Assembly: GCA_029251165.1 (NCBI GenBank)
Contig: JAQXDW010000139.1
Location: forward strand, 1-41,091
DNA length: 41,091 nt
Direction of reading: 5' to 3'
DNA from: Myxococcota bacterium
GTDB lineage: Bacteria > Myxococcota_A > UBA796
The notes beneath the pieces were generated by a model that made no database searches, was not told where the DNA came from, and was given only the letters and a program-made list of their open reading frames with translations. The position numbers and the translations under genes were made by a program. Positions 19,836 to 28,374 of the stretch are shown in pieces (position 1 is the first letter of the stretch; each line of letters opens with the position of its first letter).

Positions 19836-21504
19836 CCAGGAGGCTGTCCAGCAGGTAGCCCGTCGCGATCTTGACCGCGATGCGCTCGGTGGGAGCGAAC
19901 CAGAGCGCCGGCGCTAGCGCCCGGTCGTAGCGCATCGTCCAGTCCACCTGCATCAGCCCGTCGTGCTCTTGCCAGGTGACCTCCGCGCTCTTCCAGTCCA
20001 GCCAGTGTGCGATGTGACTGGTGTCCTGCACGCAGCCGAACACCACCCGGCCAGGCTCCACGCTCCAGACCTCCATCAGCAGCGAGCCGGGCGCACCCTC
20101 GCCGCCGGCAAAGTGGATGAGGCGTCGGTCCCCAACGTCGAGGCCCTCACCCAGCGTGCTGACCGGCAGCGGGAAGCCGGCACGCAAGGGGAGGGGGAGG
20201 GGATCATCGAACCAGGGGCGCGCGGAGAGTGCTGCGGTGATCTGGTCGCTGCTCAGCGGAACAGCGCGGCTGACGGTGACGATCTCGGCGCGATCGGTGT
20301 CCAGCATGGGGTGGACTCCCTCCAGCGACATCAGCAGGAGCGGCGAGAGCACCAGCACCCGGACGGTCTTTTTCTTCGCGCTCACCAGATCGAGCAGGAC
20401 CCCGAAGAAGGTTCCGACTGCGTAGAACAGCGGAGCGGCCATGACGATGCAGATGAGGCCCTCCGCCAGCAGCACTCCGGAGAGCAGGAGGAAGAGGGTG
20501 GTGACCTTCAAGAGCAGGCTGGTGTAGCTGCGGCCCGGCGGGAGCAGGGCGACGAACACCGCGAGGATCGCTGGCAGCCCGATAAACAGGGCCGAGGACT
20601 GCTCCAGTCCGCCCATCACCAGCACCCGGTACATCAGGCTGGCGGTGGTCAGCCCCATGATTGCAGCGATGAGGGGCCAGGCTGTCGACCGAGGTGATGC
20701 ATTGTCTTTGCGGCTTACCCCTTGGCTCACCTGGACCAGAGCACCGTCATCGAGCGGGGGGGTGAAGGCATCATCGAAGGCCGCGCGCTGCACGCCGTCT
20801 GGATCCAGGACCGGGGTGGGCTCAGGCTGTGGAGTGGGCTCGGGCTGAGGCTGGGGCTCGGGGGACCAGCCTGGCGGCATCGACAGGTCTGCTCCGAGGA
20901 CCTCCTCCGCCTCCACCACCCCCTCGATGGTCATCGAGATCTCCTCAAGGCGCTGGTTGAGGGCCTCGACAGGAGCGTCGGTGGCACGTGCGAGGTGGAG
21001 CCGAGCAGCGAGGTTCATGACCTGTGCGAGCCCGGACTCCAGCTGCATCTCCAGGGCCTCTCGTGCGGCGAACAGGCGCTCGATGTGCTCGACCCGCAGC
21101 ACCAACGATGGCTGACGATGAGGGGGGGCTGCGAGGACAAGAGCTCGGGCCTCGGAGAGGTCATTCTCGGGCTTCTGAAGAACCATCTCCAGCTCAGTGT
21201 GGCGCCGGGCGACCGCGGTCAGATCGTCGCTGGCGTTGGTGAGCAGCCGCAGACTGTCGCTGGCATCGGGTAGTGCAGCGCTCTGCTCGACTGCAGCGCT
21301 CAGCGAGGTCAGCGCCGTCCGAATCCGCGTCTGCCAGGCGGCCAGCGCCGGCGCGTCGAGGGGCGATGGATCGGCTCGGATCATGCCCGGCAGCAGCGCC
21401 GGCCAGATCAGGGTTGCTCGAGCCAGATCTTGGACCCGCCAGCGTCCCTGAGCAGCAGCGGTGAGGGCACCGAGTGTGAGGTAGGCAATGAGGATCTCAA
21501 TCAT
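19816..21504 (-). CDS. Membrane protein with coiled N-terminal region and START/SRPBCC-like C-terminal domain
   Basis: 562 aa. It has an N-terminal TM helix (about 1-20), an alpha-helical region (about 50-210) and a Pro/Glu-rich spacer (PEPQPQPEPTPQPEPTP). Four to five TM helices follow (about 275-395). The C-terminal domain (about 415-560: DRAEIVTVSRAVPLSSDQI...VFGCVQDTSHIAHWLDW...LMQVDWTMRYDRALAPALWF) has the strand-helix order of START/SRPBCC lipid-binding folds. It heads the operon and overlaps the ICMT-DCC fusion gene, so both probably act on the same membrane substrate. The family is not named with certainty. Confidence 0.72.
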   Translation of the reverse strand: MIEILIAYLTLGALTAAAQGRWRVQDLARATLIWPALLPGMIRADPSPLDAPALAAWQTRIRTALTSLSAAVEQSAALPDASDSLRLLTNASDDLTAVARRHTELEMVLQKPENDLSEARALVLAAPPHRQPSLVLRVEHIERLFAAREALEMQLESGLAQVMNLAARLHLARATDAPVEALNQRLEEISMTIEGVVEAEEVLGADLSMPPGWSPEPQPQPEPTPQPEPTPVLDPDGVQRAAFDDAFTPPLDDGALVQVSQGVSRKDNASPRSTAWPLIAAIMGLTTASLMYRVLVMGGLEQSSALFIGLPAILAVFVALLPPGRSYTSLLLKVTTLFLLLSGVLLAEGLICIVMAAPLFYAVGTFFGVLLDLVSAKKKTVRVLVLSPLLLMSLEGVHPMLDTDRAEIVTVSRAVPLSSDQITAALSARPWFDDPLPLPLRAGFPLPVSTLGEGLDVGDRRLIHFAGGEGAPGSLLMEVWSVEPGRVVFGCVQDTSHIAHWLDWKSAEVTWQEHDGLMQVDWTMRYDRALAPALWFAPTERIAVKIATGYLLDSLLDGRDDA

Positions 21505-21688
21505 GGTGAGTCGAATTGTATACCACTTTATAGAGCTTGAATTGTGGTTGTCTTTGCCATGATTGCGAACATACTCTGGCCATAGTGATCCTTTTTTGAC
21601 CGGACATCGTATACAATGGCGTACCCCAATTGTGGGGGAACAAATAAAACAACATCAGGACTTAGAGACCTGATTGTAGGAGTAGTGT
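21505..21688. promoter_or_regulatory. AT-rich divergent promoter region
   Basis: This 184-bp region is clearly richer in A/T than its flanks. TTGTATAC (21516-21523) and its complement GTATACAA (21609-21616) form a widely spaced inverted pair. ATCAGG and CCTGAT flank the segment around 21655-21676 as a short hairpin in the leader of the plus-strand gene. AGGAG seven bases before ATG 21689 is its ribosome binding site. Confidence 0.45.
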
Positions 21689-22309
21689 ATGAGCAGGAGG
21701 CAGACCCTATCCGCCGTTGCTGTTGGCGTACTGTGCGCCCTTCCAACGAGCGCGCTAGCGGCAGATCATGTGGAAGCCCCTGGAGCCATCGCGGATCCAG
21801 CGGCAGACATCTCCGACTTCTATGTGTGGAGTCGCAAGGAAATCAACGACACCATCGTTGTCGCCCTCACCTTTGCTGGAGCCGGCGGCTCCGAGAAGGG
21901 AGCGGTGTTCGACTCGGACGTTATCTACGGCATCCACATTGACAACGATGCCGACGGCGAGCCCGATCACGAGTGCTTCATCCGGTTCGGCCAGGACGAA
22001 GACAGCGGAGAGTGGGGAGTACAGGTCACCGGCCTGCCCGGCGGCGACGCTGTGGCAGCTGGAGCGGTCGATGAGCCCTTCGATGCGGGCGGTGGCCTCC
22101 AGGTCTTCGCTGGACAGCGGGAAGATCCCTTCTTCTTCGACCTCCAGGGCTACCTCGACACCCTGAGCACCGGAACGCTAGCGTTCACCGGCGTGGACTT
22201 CTTCGCAGGCCTCCACGTCACCGCGATTGTGCTGGAACTCAGCGCCTCGACGGTCGCTGAGAGCAGCGAAGAGATTCAGGTCTGGGCCACCACTGGCCGG
22301 CTCAACTGA
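21689..22309 (+). CDS. Secreted DUF4331-family protein (N-terminal half type)
   Basis: 206 aa with a Sec signal peptide (MSRRQTLSAVAVGVLCALPTSALA). The mature start DHVEAPGAIADPAADISDFYVW matches the opening of DUF4331 proteins (SHREAP...DPAADxTDxYAF). The rest, including DNDADGEPDHECFIRFGQ, is the beta-rich N-terminal part of that domain. The second DUF4331 signature (RLGMPxVN) is absent here but present in the next gene, 10 bp downstream, so the domain looks split over two exported proteins. Function of DUF4331 is not known. Confidence 0.85.
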   Translation: MSRRQTLSAVAVGVLCALPTSALAADHVEAPGAIADPAADISDFYVWSRKEINDTIVVALTFAGAGGSEKGAVFDSDVIYGIHIDNDADGEPDHECFIRFGQDEDSGEWGVQVTGLPGGDAVAAGAVDEPFDAGGGLQVFAGQREDPFFFDLQGYLDTLSTGTLAFTGVDFFAGLHVTAIVLELSASTVAESSEEIQVWATTGRLN

Positions 22310-22319
22310 GGAGAACGAC

Positions 22320-22991
22320 ATGAGAATCATGAACATTACCCTGCTCTCTCTTGGACTGACCCTCGCGGCCTGCGGGGACAAAGAAGAGATCGACACATCC
22401 CACGAGCACGAGGAGGCTGACGCCGACACCGACGCCGACACCGACGCCGACACCGACGCCGACACCGACGCCGACACCGACGCCGACACCGACGCCGACG
22501 CCGACTACGCGTTCAACGGGGCTGACGCCAGCCAGTATGATCGGGTCGATCGCATGGGCATGCCCGCGATCAACACGGCTGTGATTACATCGAAGGATGC
22601 ATACAACGCTGCCAATCCGACGGATGATGCCGCCGGGTCCTACGCCGGTGAGATCATCGCCAACCTCGGAGTCCTGCACGGGGCCCTCGATGATGACCTC
22701 AAGCTCCTCGGTCTCACCCCCTGCACGGTGATCGGAGACGGGACCGGAAGCTGTGTGGCGGTCGCGGGCCCGCTGGTTCTGCCGGACACCCTCAAGCTCA
22801 ACCTGGGTGAGCCCGTCGGCTTCCCCAATGGCCGACTCCCACAGGATCCGGTCATGGACGTCACCCTCGCGGTGGTCCTCCTGGAGCTCGCGGACGGCAC
22901 TCACAGCGCGACCGATCTTGTCGGGGTCAACCCCGTCGAGAACGACGTGGACTTCCTCGCGGACTTCCCCTACCTCGCTGAGCCGAACTAA
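22320..22991 (+). CDS. DADT-linker lipoprotein with DUF4331 C-terminal part
   Basis: 223 aa from ATG 22320, preceded by TGAGGAGAACGAC. The signal peptide ends in a lipobox (LTLAACGDKEE). A short His/Glu cluster (SHEHEE) and a (DADT)n linker (about residues 34-62) separate the anchor from the domain. The domain begins YDRVDRMGMPAINTAVI and continues through GRLPQDPVMDVTLAVVL, the C-terminal signature of DUF4331. With the preceding gene it seems to make one functional DUF4331 unit. Downstream is a TPR lipoprotein gene 30 bp away. Confidence 0.83.
   Translation: MRIMNITLLSLGLTLAACGDKEEIDTSHEHEEADADTDADTDADTDADTDADTDADTDADADYAFNGADASQYDRVDRMGMPAINTAVITSKDAYNAANPTDDAAGSYAGEIIANLGVLHGALDDDLKLLGLTPCTVIGDGTGSCVAVAGPLVLPDTLKLNLGEPVGFPNGRLPQDPVMDVTLAVVLLELADGTHSATDLVGVNPVENDVDFLADFPYLAEPN
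22419..22506 (+). repeat. 12-bp tandem repeat (gacgccgacacc) coding DADT linker
   Basis: Six perfect copies of GACGCCGACACC (22419-22490), then a degenerate end. Identity at the third codon positions shows recent expansion or homogenisation of DNA, not only selection on the protein. Confidence 0.92.
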
Positions 22992-23021
22992 CGCCGACCT
23001 TTAGTCCCCTGGAGTCTTCAG

Positions 23022-24263
23022 ATGATGCTTGTCTTCACTGCACTTGTTCTCAGCGGGTGCCTCGGCACTGATGCCATCTCTACGATCGAGTCTGCACCAC
23101 CGGCTGTAGAGATCAGCATGCCCAGCGTGTTCGATGCTGAGCTCGCTGCGCTGGATGAAGGCATCATCTGGAACCTCCAGCGATCGGAGTCCCTCGGCGG
23201 GAGCTGGCCTGTGCTGGAGACTGCCGCCGGGCTGCTGATGGAGCGAGCCCGGCTCTCAGGGGACTACGACGACTATGCCCGGGCAGAGGCGGTGCTGACC
23301 GATGCCTTTGCCCAGGCTCCGGTGGGCTCGGGGCCATTCTTGACCCGTGCACAGCTCCACTACACCCTCCATCGACTCGATGCCGTTGGACCGGACCTGG
23401 AGGCGGCCGGAGCCCGCCGACTTCTCAACAGCCAGCAGCAGGGTGCGATCGCGCTGCTTGGTGCCAACCTCGCGCTACAGCACGGTGACTACCCCTCGGC
23501 TGAGGCGGGCTATGCCGAGGCGATTGCGCTGCACCGCTCCCTGAGTGCGGTGTGCTCGCTGGCCGTGTTCTCATGGAAGACCGGCGATGTCGCGGCTGCC
23601 GAGGTCCTCTTCAGCGAGGCGGAGGGCATGCTGATCGGGCCGGCCATCTCTCGTCGGGCGTGGCTTCACCTCCAGCGCGGACTCATCGATCTGGATCACG
23701 ACCGCCTCGACGAGGCCATGGTCCACTACCGCGATGCGGAGTCGGTCCTGCCTGGCTACTGGCTCATCGAGGAGCACGTCGCCGAGGTCCTTACTCTGAC
23801 GGGGCGAACCGACGATGCCCTGCACCGCTACGAGGCGGTCATCGCCAACACCGGCAACCCTGAATTCATGGACGCCGTCGCTGGTATTCTCGCGGAGCGT
23901 GGCGATCCCGCCGCTGCGCAGTGGGTCGTCCGTGCGCGCAGCGGTCACGATGCCCGACTGGCCGCCTTCCCAGAGGCTGCCGCAGGACACGCCCTGGACC
24001 ACTACCTCGCCCACGCCAGCGGCCCGGAAGCCCTGGAGCTGGCCCGCGCCAACCTCGCCGCTCGCCCCAACACTGAGGCCCGGATCGGTCTCGCCGAGGC
24101 CCTGCTTGCCGTCGGCCAGCTCGATGCCGCCGCAGAGCAGCTCGCCATCGCCGAGGAATCACCCTGGGTCTCGCCGGACCTGCCGGACCTCTCCGCGCGA
24201 CTCTCCCTTGCGAAGGGAGATCAGGACGCCGCGCTCGGCGTGCGGTCTCTCCGCGACAAGTAG
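23022..24263 (+). CDS. TPR-repeat lipoprotein
   Basis: 413 aa. Lipobox LVLSGC, then an N-terminal segment and tetratricopeptide-type helices: DYDDYARAEAVLTDAFAQAP, HGDYPSAEAGYAEAIALH, DHDRLDEAMVHYRDAESVLP, LTGRTDDALHRYEAVIANTG, VGQLDAAAEQLAIAEES. It is a scaffold or interaction protein on the outer side of a membrane. It follows the two DUF4331-type genes with a 30-bp gap, in what looks like one operon, so it may hold or deliver them. It is convergent with the WD40 gene. Confidence 0.87.
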   Translation: MMLVFTALVLSGCLGTDAISTIESAPPAVEISMPSVFDAELAALDEGIIWNLQRSESLGGSWPVLETAAGLLMERARLSGDYDDYARAEAVLTDAFAQAPVGSGPFLTRAQLHYTLHRLDAVGPDLEAAGARRLLNSQQQGAIALLGANLALQHGDYPSAEAGYAEAIALHRSLSAVCSLAVFSWKTGDVAAAEVLFSEAEGMLIGPAISRRAWLHLQRGLIDLDHDRLDEAMVHYRDAESVLPGYWLIEEHVAEVLTLTGRTDDALHRYEAVIANTGNPEFMDAVAGILAERGDPAAAQWVVRARSGHDARLAAFPEAAAGHALDHYLAHASGPEALELARANLAARPNTEARIGLAEALLAVGQLDAAAEQLAIAEESPWVSPDLPDLSARLSLAKGDQDAALGVRSLRDK

Positions 24264-24281
24264 GCACCGCCGCAGCGCGAC

Positions 24282-24300
24282 GATGCCCTGTGCTGGCATC
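24282..24300. terminator. Weak hairpin between convergent genes
   Basis: GATGCC and GGCATC pair around a 7-base loop in the 53-bp gap between the TPR and WD40 genes. There is no T-run, so any terminator role would be weak. Confidence 0.3.
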
Positions 24301-24316
24301 TCGGTGAGGTTGTTGC

Positions 24317-26068
24317 TCAAGCCGCTGCGCGAACCGGATCGGGAATCGCGAACAGCCACACGTTTCCGGTGTCGTCTCCGGCGACCAGGAGGCCGGCTCG
24401 GACATCGAGCGCCAGGATGGTGCCGTGGGTCGCGATGGTGACGCAGCGACCCGTTGTCGGAGTCCACAGCGCCAGCGGTGCCTCAGCGGTCGCGGAGAGA
24501 ATGCGACCGTCTTCGAGAATGGCCACGGCGGTCACGGGACCGTCATGGGGCGTGTGGCAGAACAGGGGTCTGTCGCCGTCGTGTCGCCAGACCTCGATGC
24601 TCCCGCAGCACCGCCCGATGACGATGTGCTCACCATCGTCATCGGCGGTGATGGCGGTGGCGGGTGTGTCCCCGAGCCGGCCAACGGGCTCGCCAGCGCT
24701 CCAGCGAATCGGAGCGCTGATGACATCCATGGAGATGACCTCGTCGCTGGAGAGCACGACGAAGTCCACCACTCCCGTCTCCCCGAGGGTGAACAGGGGC
24801 CGGCCGCTCAGCAGCGACCATGCCTGCATGGGCTGACTCGGCCCCCCCGTGAGCAAGGCATGCTCGGAGAGGAAGGCAGCGACCGTGATCGGACCGGTCT
24901 GGAGGGTGAGTCCAGTCTGCCAGCGCTCCTCGCGGCGGTAGAGGCGAGTGAGGCCGTCGTGGCTGGCGGTGACCAGCATCCGACGATCCGCGGAGAGGCT
25001 GAGGTCAGAGAGTGCATCGAGGGCTCCGCCGAGGATCTGCACGCACTGCCCGGAGTCGATGTCCCAGGCTCGAAGTGTGCAGTCTGCGGAGACCGTGAGG
25101 AGCTGCTCTCCAGTGAGGCGTGCGCCGGTCACGGCGTCGAGGTGACGGAGCTGGTGAGTGGGAGGGGCTGGCTGAACGGTCGGATCCCAGGCGCGCGCCA
25201 TGCCGTCCTCGGAGGCCGACCAGACGCGCTTCCCCCAGGCGACCCCCATGACCGCCTCGCTGTGGCTGGTGAAGGTCCCGTGGCAGGTCCCGGTGCGCAG
25301 GTCCCAGGTCATCACCGTGCGGTCGATCGCCCCGGAGACGGCGTGGTGTCCTGTGGGATCGATGGCACAGGAGGTGATCGGTCCGCTGTGACCGTGCAGC
25401 TCACCGACGAGCCGGCCTCGGTGGAGATCCCATACCCGGAGCCGGCCATCGGTTCCGGCGGACAGGACCATCGCCCCGTCAGGCGTGATGGCGATGTCGG
25501 TGACGGCGCCGGGGTGATGGTAGAGCGTCGTGCTGTGCCCGCTCGTCGGCTCCCACAGCCGCACGGTGCCATCGATTCCACAAGAGATGAGCCGATTCCC
25601 ATCGGGATGAAGCGCGACGCCGGTGATCATGCCGGGGTGGCCGGAGAGGGTGTGTGCCAGCTGTCCGTCCCACAGGCGAATCAGGCCATCGTCGCCGCCG
25701 GTGACCGCTCGGATGCCGTCGAGATCGCAGGTGTTCAGCGACTGGACTCCAGTGAACAGGACCTCGGAGGTGTCGCTGGCGATCTCCCACCGCACCAGCG
25801 CTCCATCGAGGCCCGCAGAGAGCAGCCAGCGGCTGTCCGGACTGAACGCGCAGCTGTGGACCCGTCCAGTGTGCCCGTCGAGGCGATACAGCACCGCGCC
25901 AGTCTCTGCATCTCGGATTGAGATCGGGCCGTAGTGAGTGCCCAGCGCCAGCAGCCGTCCGTCTGATGAGCAGGCAATGGCGGAGATGGGCTGACCCTCA
26001 TGGAGCTGCTGAGCGACCTCACCGGGAGAGACCACCGGGTGGAGCAGCTTGAGAGGAAGCATGGGCAT
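24317..26068 (-). CDS. WD40 repeat protein
   Basis: 583 aa made almost wholly of WD40 units. Typical ones are GHTGRVHSCAFSPDSRWLLSAG...VRWEI, GHPGMITGVALHPDGNRLIS...VRLWE, GAVTDIAITPDGAMVLSAG...RVWDL, GHSGPITSCAIDPTGHHAVSG...MTWDL. At about 41 residues per repeat the length fits some 14 blades, that is two seven-bladed propellers. There is no signal peptide and no kinase or protease domain fused, so it is probably a cytoplasmic scaffold. It is divergent from the hydrolase gene at 26174. Confidence 0.92.
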   Translation of the reverse strand: MPMLPLKLLHPVVSPGEVAQQLHEGQPISAIACSSDGRLLALGTHYGPISIRDAETGAVLYRLDGHTGRVHSCAFSPDSRWLLSAGLDGALVRWEIASDTSEVLFTGVQSLNTCDLDGIRAVTGGDDGLIRLWDGQLAHTLSGHPGMITGVALHPDGNRLISCGIDGTVRLWEPTSGHSTTLYHHPGAVTDIAITPDGAMVLSAGTDGRLRVWDLHRGRLVGELHGHSGPITSCAIDPTGHHAVSGAIDRTVMTWDLRTGTCHGTFTSHSEAVMGVAWGKRVWSASEDGMARAWDPTVQPAPPTHQLRHLDAVTGARLTGEQLLTVSADCTLRAWDIDSGQCVQILGGALDALSDLSLSADRRMLVTASHDGLTRLYRREERWQTGLTLQTGPITVAAFLSEHALLTGGPSQPMQAWSLLSGRPLFTLGETGVVDFVVLSSDEVISMDVISAPIRWSAGEPVGRLGDTPATAITADDDGEHIVIGRCCGSIEVWRHDGDRPLFCHTPHDGPVTAVAILEDGRILSATAEAPLALWTPTTGRCVTIATHGTILALDVRAGLLVAGDDTGNVWLFAIPDPVRAAA

Positions 26069-26173
26069 CGGCAGTCCTTCGAGTCGACATTTACCGTGTG
26101 TCTACATCGGCCTCAGAGGTTGCATCGGCTGAATGGCGGCGGCGGTGTAGAAGCGGCAGCGATAGGTGACGGC

Positions 26174-26959
26174 ATGCAGCCTGCAGACCTCACCCTGAAC
26201 ACTGTCTCTGCGCCGTCTGGACCGGTCTCTGTGTTTGACGTCGGCGAGGGCTGGCCGGTGGTCTTTGTCCACGGCTACCCTGGCCGACCACAGGACTTCC
26301 GCTGGCTCCTTCCACACCTTCCAGGAGTCCGGGCGATCGGCATCGCGATGCCGGGCCTCGATCACACCCCGCTCTCCTCTGGGCCAGACCCCAGCGTCGG
26401 CGGGCGGGCGCGGTTCCTCTCCGGCGTCCTCGATGCGATGGGTGTGGAGCGCTGCGTGATGATCGGACACTCCATGGGGGGTGTCCTGGCCGCCTCGGTC
26501 GCTGCAGCGCAGCCGGAGCGGGTGGCCGGTCTCGGGCTGATCTCTTCGATAGGGATGACGATTCATCAGGGCTTTCGAAGCTTCCGGCCAGGACTGACCC
26601 GGACCCTGGTCACCACCCCAGTGCTCTCGACCCTTGCCCGCCCCATCATCGTTCGTGGCTTCCGGGCCGCGGGCTTTCCGCCGGGGGTGTCCTGGCCGGC
26701 GATGCAGCACACCCTCCGCTGCGCTGCGGCGATCGACTTTGACGAGAACCGCTCGATCTTCAGCGCGGTCCAGGCTCCGACCCTGGTGGCCTGGACGGAG
26801 GATGATGCCCTCATCGAGGCCTCTGTCTCAGCCGAGCTCGCGGCTGCGATGCCGGACGGCCCCCGTCTGACCTGGTCCTCCGGGGGGCATGCCAGCGTGA
26901 AGAGCCGGGCGGCAGAGCTCGCGGCGGGCCTCACGGTGTGGCTGTCCGCCTTTCGCTGA
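26174..26959 (+). CDS. Alpha/beta hydrolase
   Basis: 261 aa from ATG 26174, with AGGTGA just upstream. Fold markers: oxyanion FVHGYPG (32-37), nucleophile elbow IGHSMGG (Ser100), acid in AWTEDDAL, and catalytic His in SGGHASVKS. The lid helices lie between. It resembles AB_hydrolase_1 enzymes such as esterases and MhpC-like hydrolases, with no substrate indication. It stands alone between the divergent WD40 gene and the convergent epimerase gene. Confidence 0.92.
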   Translation: MQPADLTLNTVSAPSGPVSVFDVGEGWPVVFVHGYPGRPQDFRWLLPHLPGVRAIGIAMPGLDHTPLSSGPDPSVGGRARFLSGVLDAMGVERCVMIGHSMGGVLAASVAAAQPERVAGLGLISSIGMTIHQGFRSFRPGLTRTLVTTPVLSTLARPIIVRGFRAAGFPPGVSWPAMQHTLRCAAAIDFDENRSIFSAVQAPTLVAWTEDDALIEASVSAELAAAMPDGPRLTWSSGGHASVKSRAAELAAGLTVWLSAFR

Positions 26960-27006
26960 GCCGTCCCGAGGCCGCAGCGCGCTCCCCGCGGCGAACATCC
27001 TGAGGG

Positions 27007-27939
27007 CTACTTGGGCGCGAAGGCCAGCTGGCGTCGAAACGCCACAAGCTCCTCACGAAGCGGGCGCTGAGTAAACCAGCCTCGTGCCAGAATGCGGGGA
27101 TCAGGGCGGACCATGAGGTTGTGTCGCGGCATGTCCTGCTCGATGTAGATCATCTCCAGCTCTCCGATCAGCTCCCGCAGCTCGGCGGCGATCTCGGTGA
27201 TGGTCGCGTTGCGGTCGATGAGGTTGTAGACCCCGCTGGGGAGGTCATCGCCGATGAGGGCGGAGAGGGCGCGCGCGGCGTGGTCGATGTGGATGAATGC
27301 CCGCCCTTGATCGCCGTCGCCGTGGATCGAGATGCGTCCGGTGAAGTGGGCCTCGAACACGAAGCGGTTGATCACCGCATCGAACCGCATGCTCCGGCTG
27401 TAGCCGTAGACGTTGCCGCACCGGATGATGTGTACCGCCATCCGGTCGCTCAGACGCTCCAGCATCTTCTCACCGCGCAGCTTGGAGGTTCCATACCAGC
27501 TCTGCGGCATCGGGGCTGTGGTGTGCGAGGCTGCACCGCCTGAGGAGCCGTAGACCGCGGTGGAGGAGAGGTAGATGAGCTGCTTGATGCTCTCGGAGCG
27601 CTCCAGGATGTAGCTCAGCTCTGCGCTGCCCCAGTGGTTGACCTGCTCGAAGAGGTGCGGGTCTGCGCTGGAGAACGGCGTGGTGACCCGAGCGGCGAGG
27701 TGGATGACGACCTCTACACCATCCATCGCCCGCTCGAGACGACGAGTATCGAGGATATCACCCTGGATAAACCGGATGGTCGCAGAGGGACTGATGGCGC
27801 TGCCGAGGAAGAAGTTGTGGTTCTTCCGGCTGAGGTTGTCGTAGACGATGAGCTCATCGATGTCGCGGCTGTCGTGGCTCAGCGCATCGAGCAGGGCGGT
27901 GCCGATGTAGCCTGCGCCGCCGGTGACCAGGATCTTCAC
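27007..27939 (-). CDS. NAD-dependent epimerase/dehydratase (extended SDR)
   Basis: 310 aa from GTG 27939, chosen because GGAGG lies six bases upstream and the protein then starts right at the Rossmann strand (KILVTGGAGYIG). The extended SDR shows TGGAGYIG, DILD, HLAARV and the catalytic YGTSK in QSWYGTSKLRGEK, plus IIRCGNVYG, all typical of UDP-glucose 4-epimerase relatives. The product is probably a nucleotide-sugar epimerase or dehydratase for surface polysaccharide. No glycosyltransferase genes are adjacent. Confidence 0.92.
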   Translation of the reverse strand: MKILVTGGAGYIGTALLDALSHDSRDIDELIVYDNLSRKNHNFFLGSAISPSATIRFIQGDILDTRRLERAMDGVEVVIHLAARVTTPFSSADPHLFEQVNHWGSAELSYILERSESIKQLIYLSSTAVYGSSGGAASHTTAPMPQSWYGTSKLRGEKMLERLSDRMAVHIIRCGNVYGYSRSMRFDAVINRFVFEAHFTGRISIHGDGDQGRAFIHIDHAARALSALIGDDLPSGVYNLIDRNATITEIAAELRELIGELEMIYIEQDMPRHNLMVRPDPRILARGWFTQRPLREELVAFRRQLAFAPK

Positions 27940-28374
27940 AGTCTGCCTCCAGAAGTGGTGGCCACAATAATCATCGCGGTTCTTTTTTTCCTGTCTGGAC
28001 AGCGAATGAATGAACGAAGGGAGGATTGGATCGTAGTCGACGATGAACATGGGTTCACCCTCGACAGGAGAGAAGAGCGTGCATGGTTTGTGGAGGCTCT
28101 CAGGAGCCAAAATCTGCTCGCATTGAAAAATCGCGATCAGAATCCAAATAAAAAAGTTGATTTAAATAGACTGTTTAAAGTAGGATATTGGATTTTTTCA
28201 GAGAAATTCAGGCACTGAAGGCCGAGAAAGATCGATTTTCAGATTGCGATCATTTCTTTTCCGCATACAAACAGTGTGCAAACAGTATACAAAAACTGGT
28301 GCAGCGTCCCAAGACGCCTTCGCACCAGAACAGTCACCGAGACGAGACAAAACTCCAACACAAAGGATGCTGAG
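27940..28374. other. AT-rich intergenic region upstream of the DUF4397 lipoprotein
   Basis: These 435 bp have no supported gene. The right two-thirds are far richer in A/T than the rest of the window. A possible promoter is TTGATT (28157-28162), 18 bp, TAGGAT (28181-28186). Nearer the gene are CAAACAGT direct repeats (around 28268-28286) and GTATACAA (28285-28292), which also occurs upstream of the DUF4331 operon. The long leader may carry regulation, but I recognise no riboswitch. Confidence 0.5.

Noticed and set aside
22419..22506. CRISPR array suggested by regular repeats
   Set aside because: The 12-bp units are contiguous without unique spacers and lie in frame within a gene; the same holds at 28465, 36563 and 5005.
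24425..25921. Plus-strand frame of 498 codons
   Set aside because: Antisense to the WD40 gene, which has clear repeats on the minus strand.
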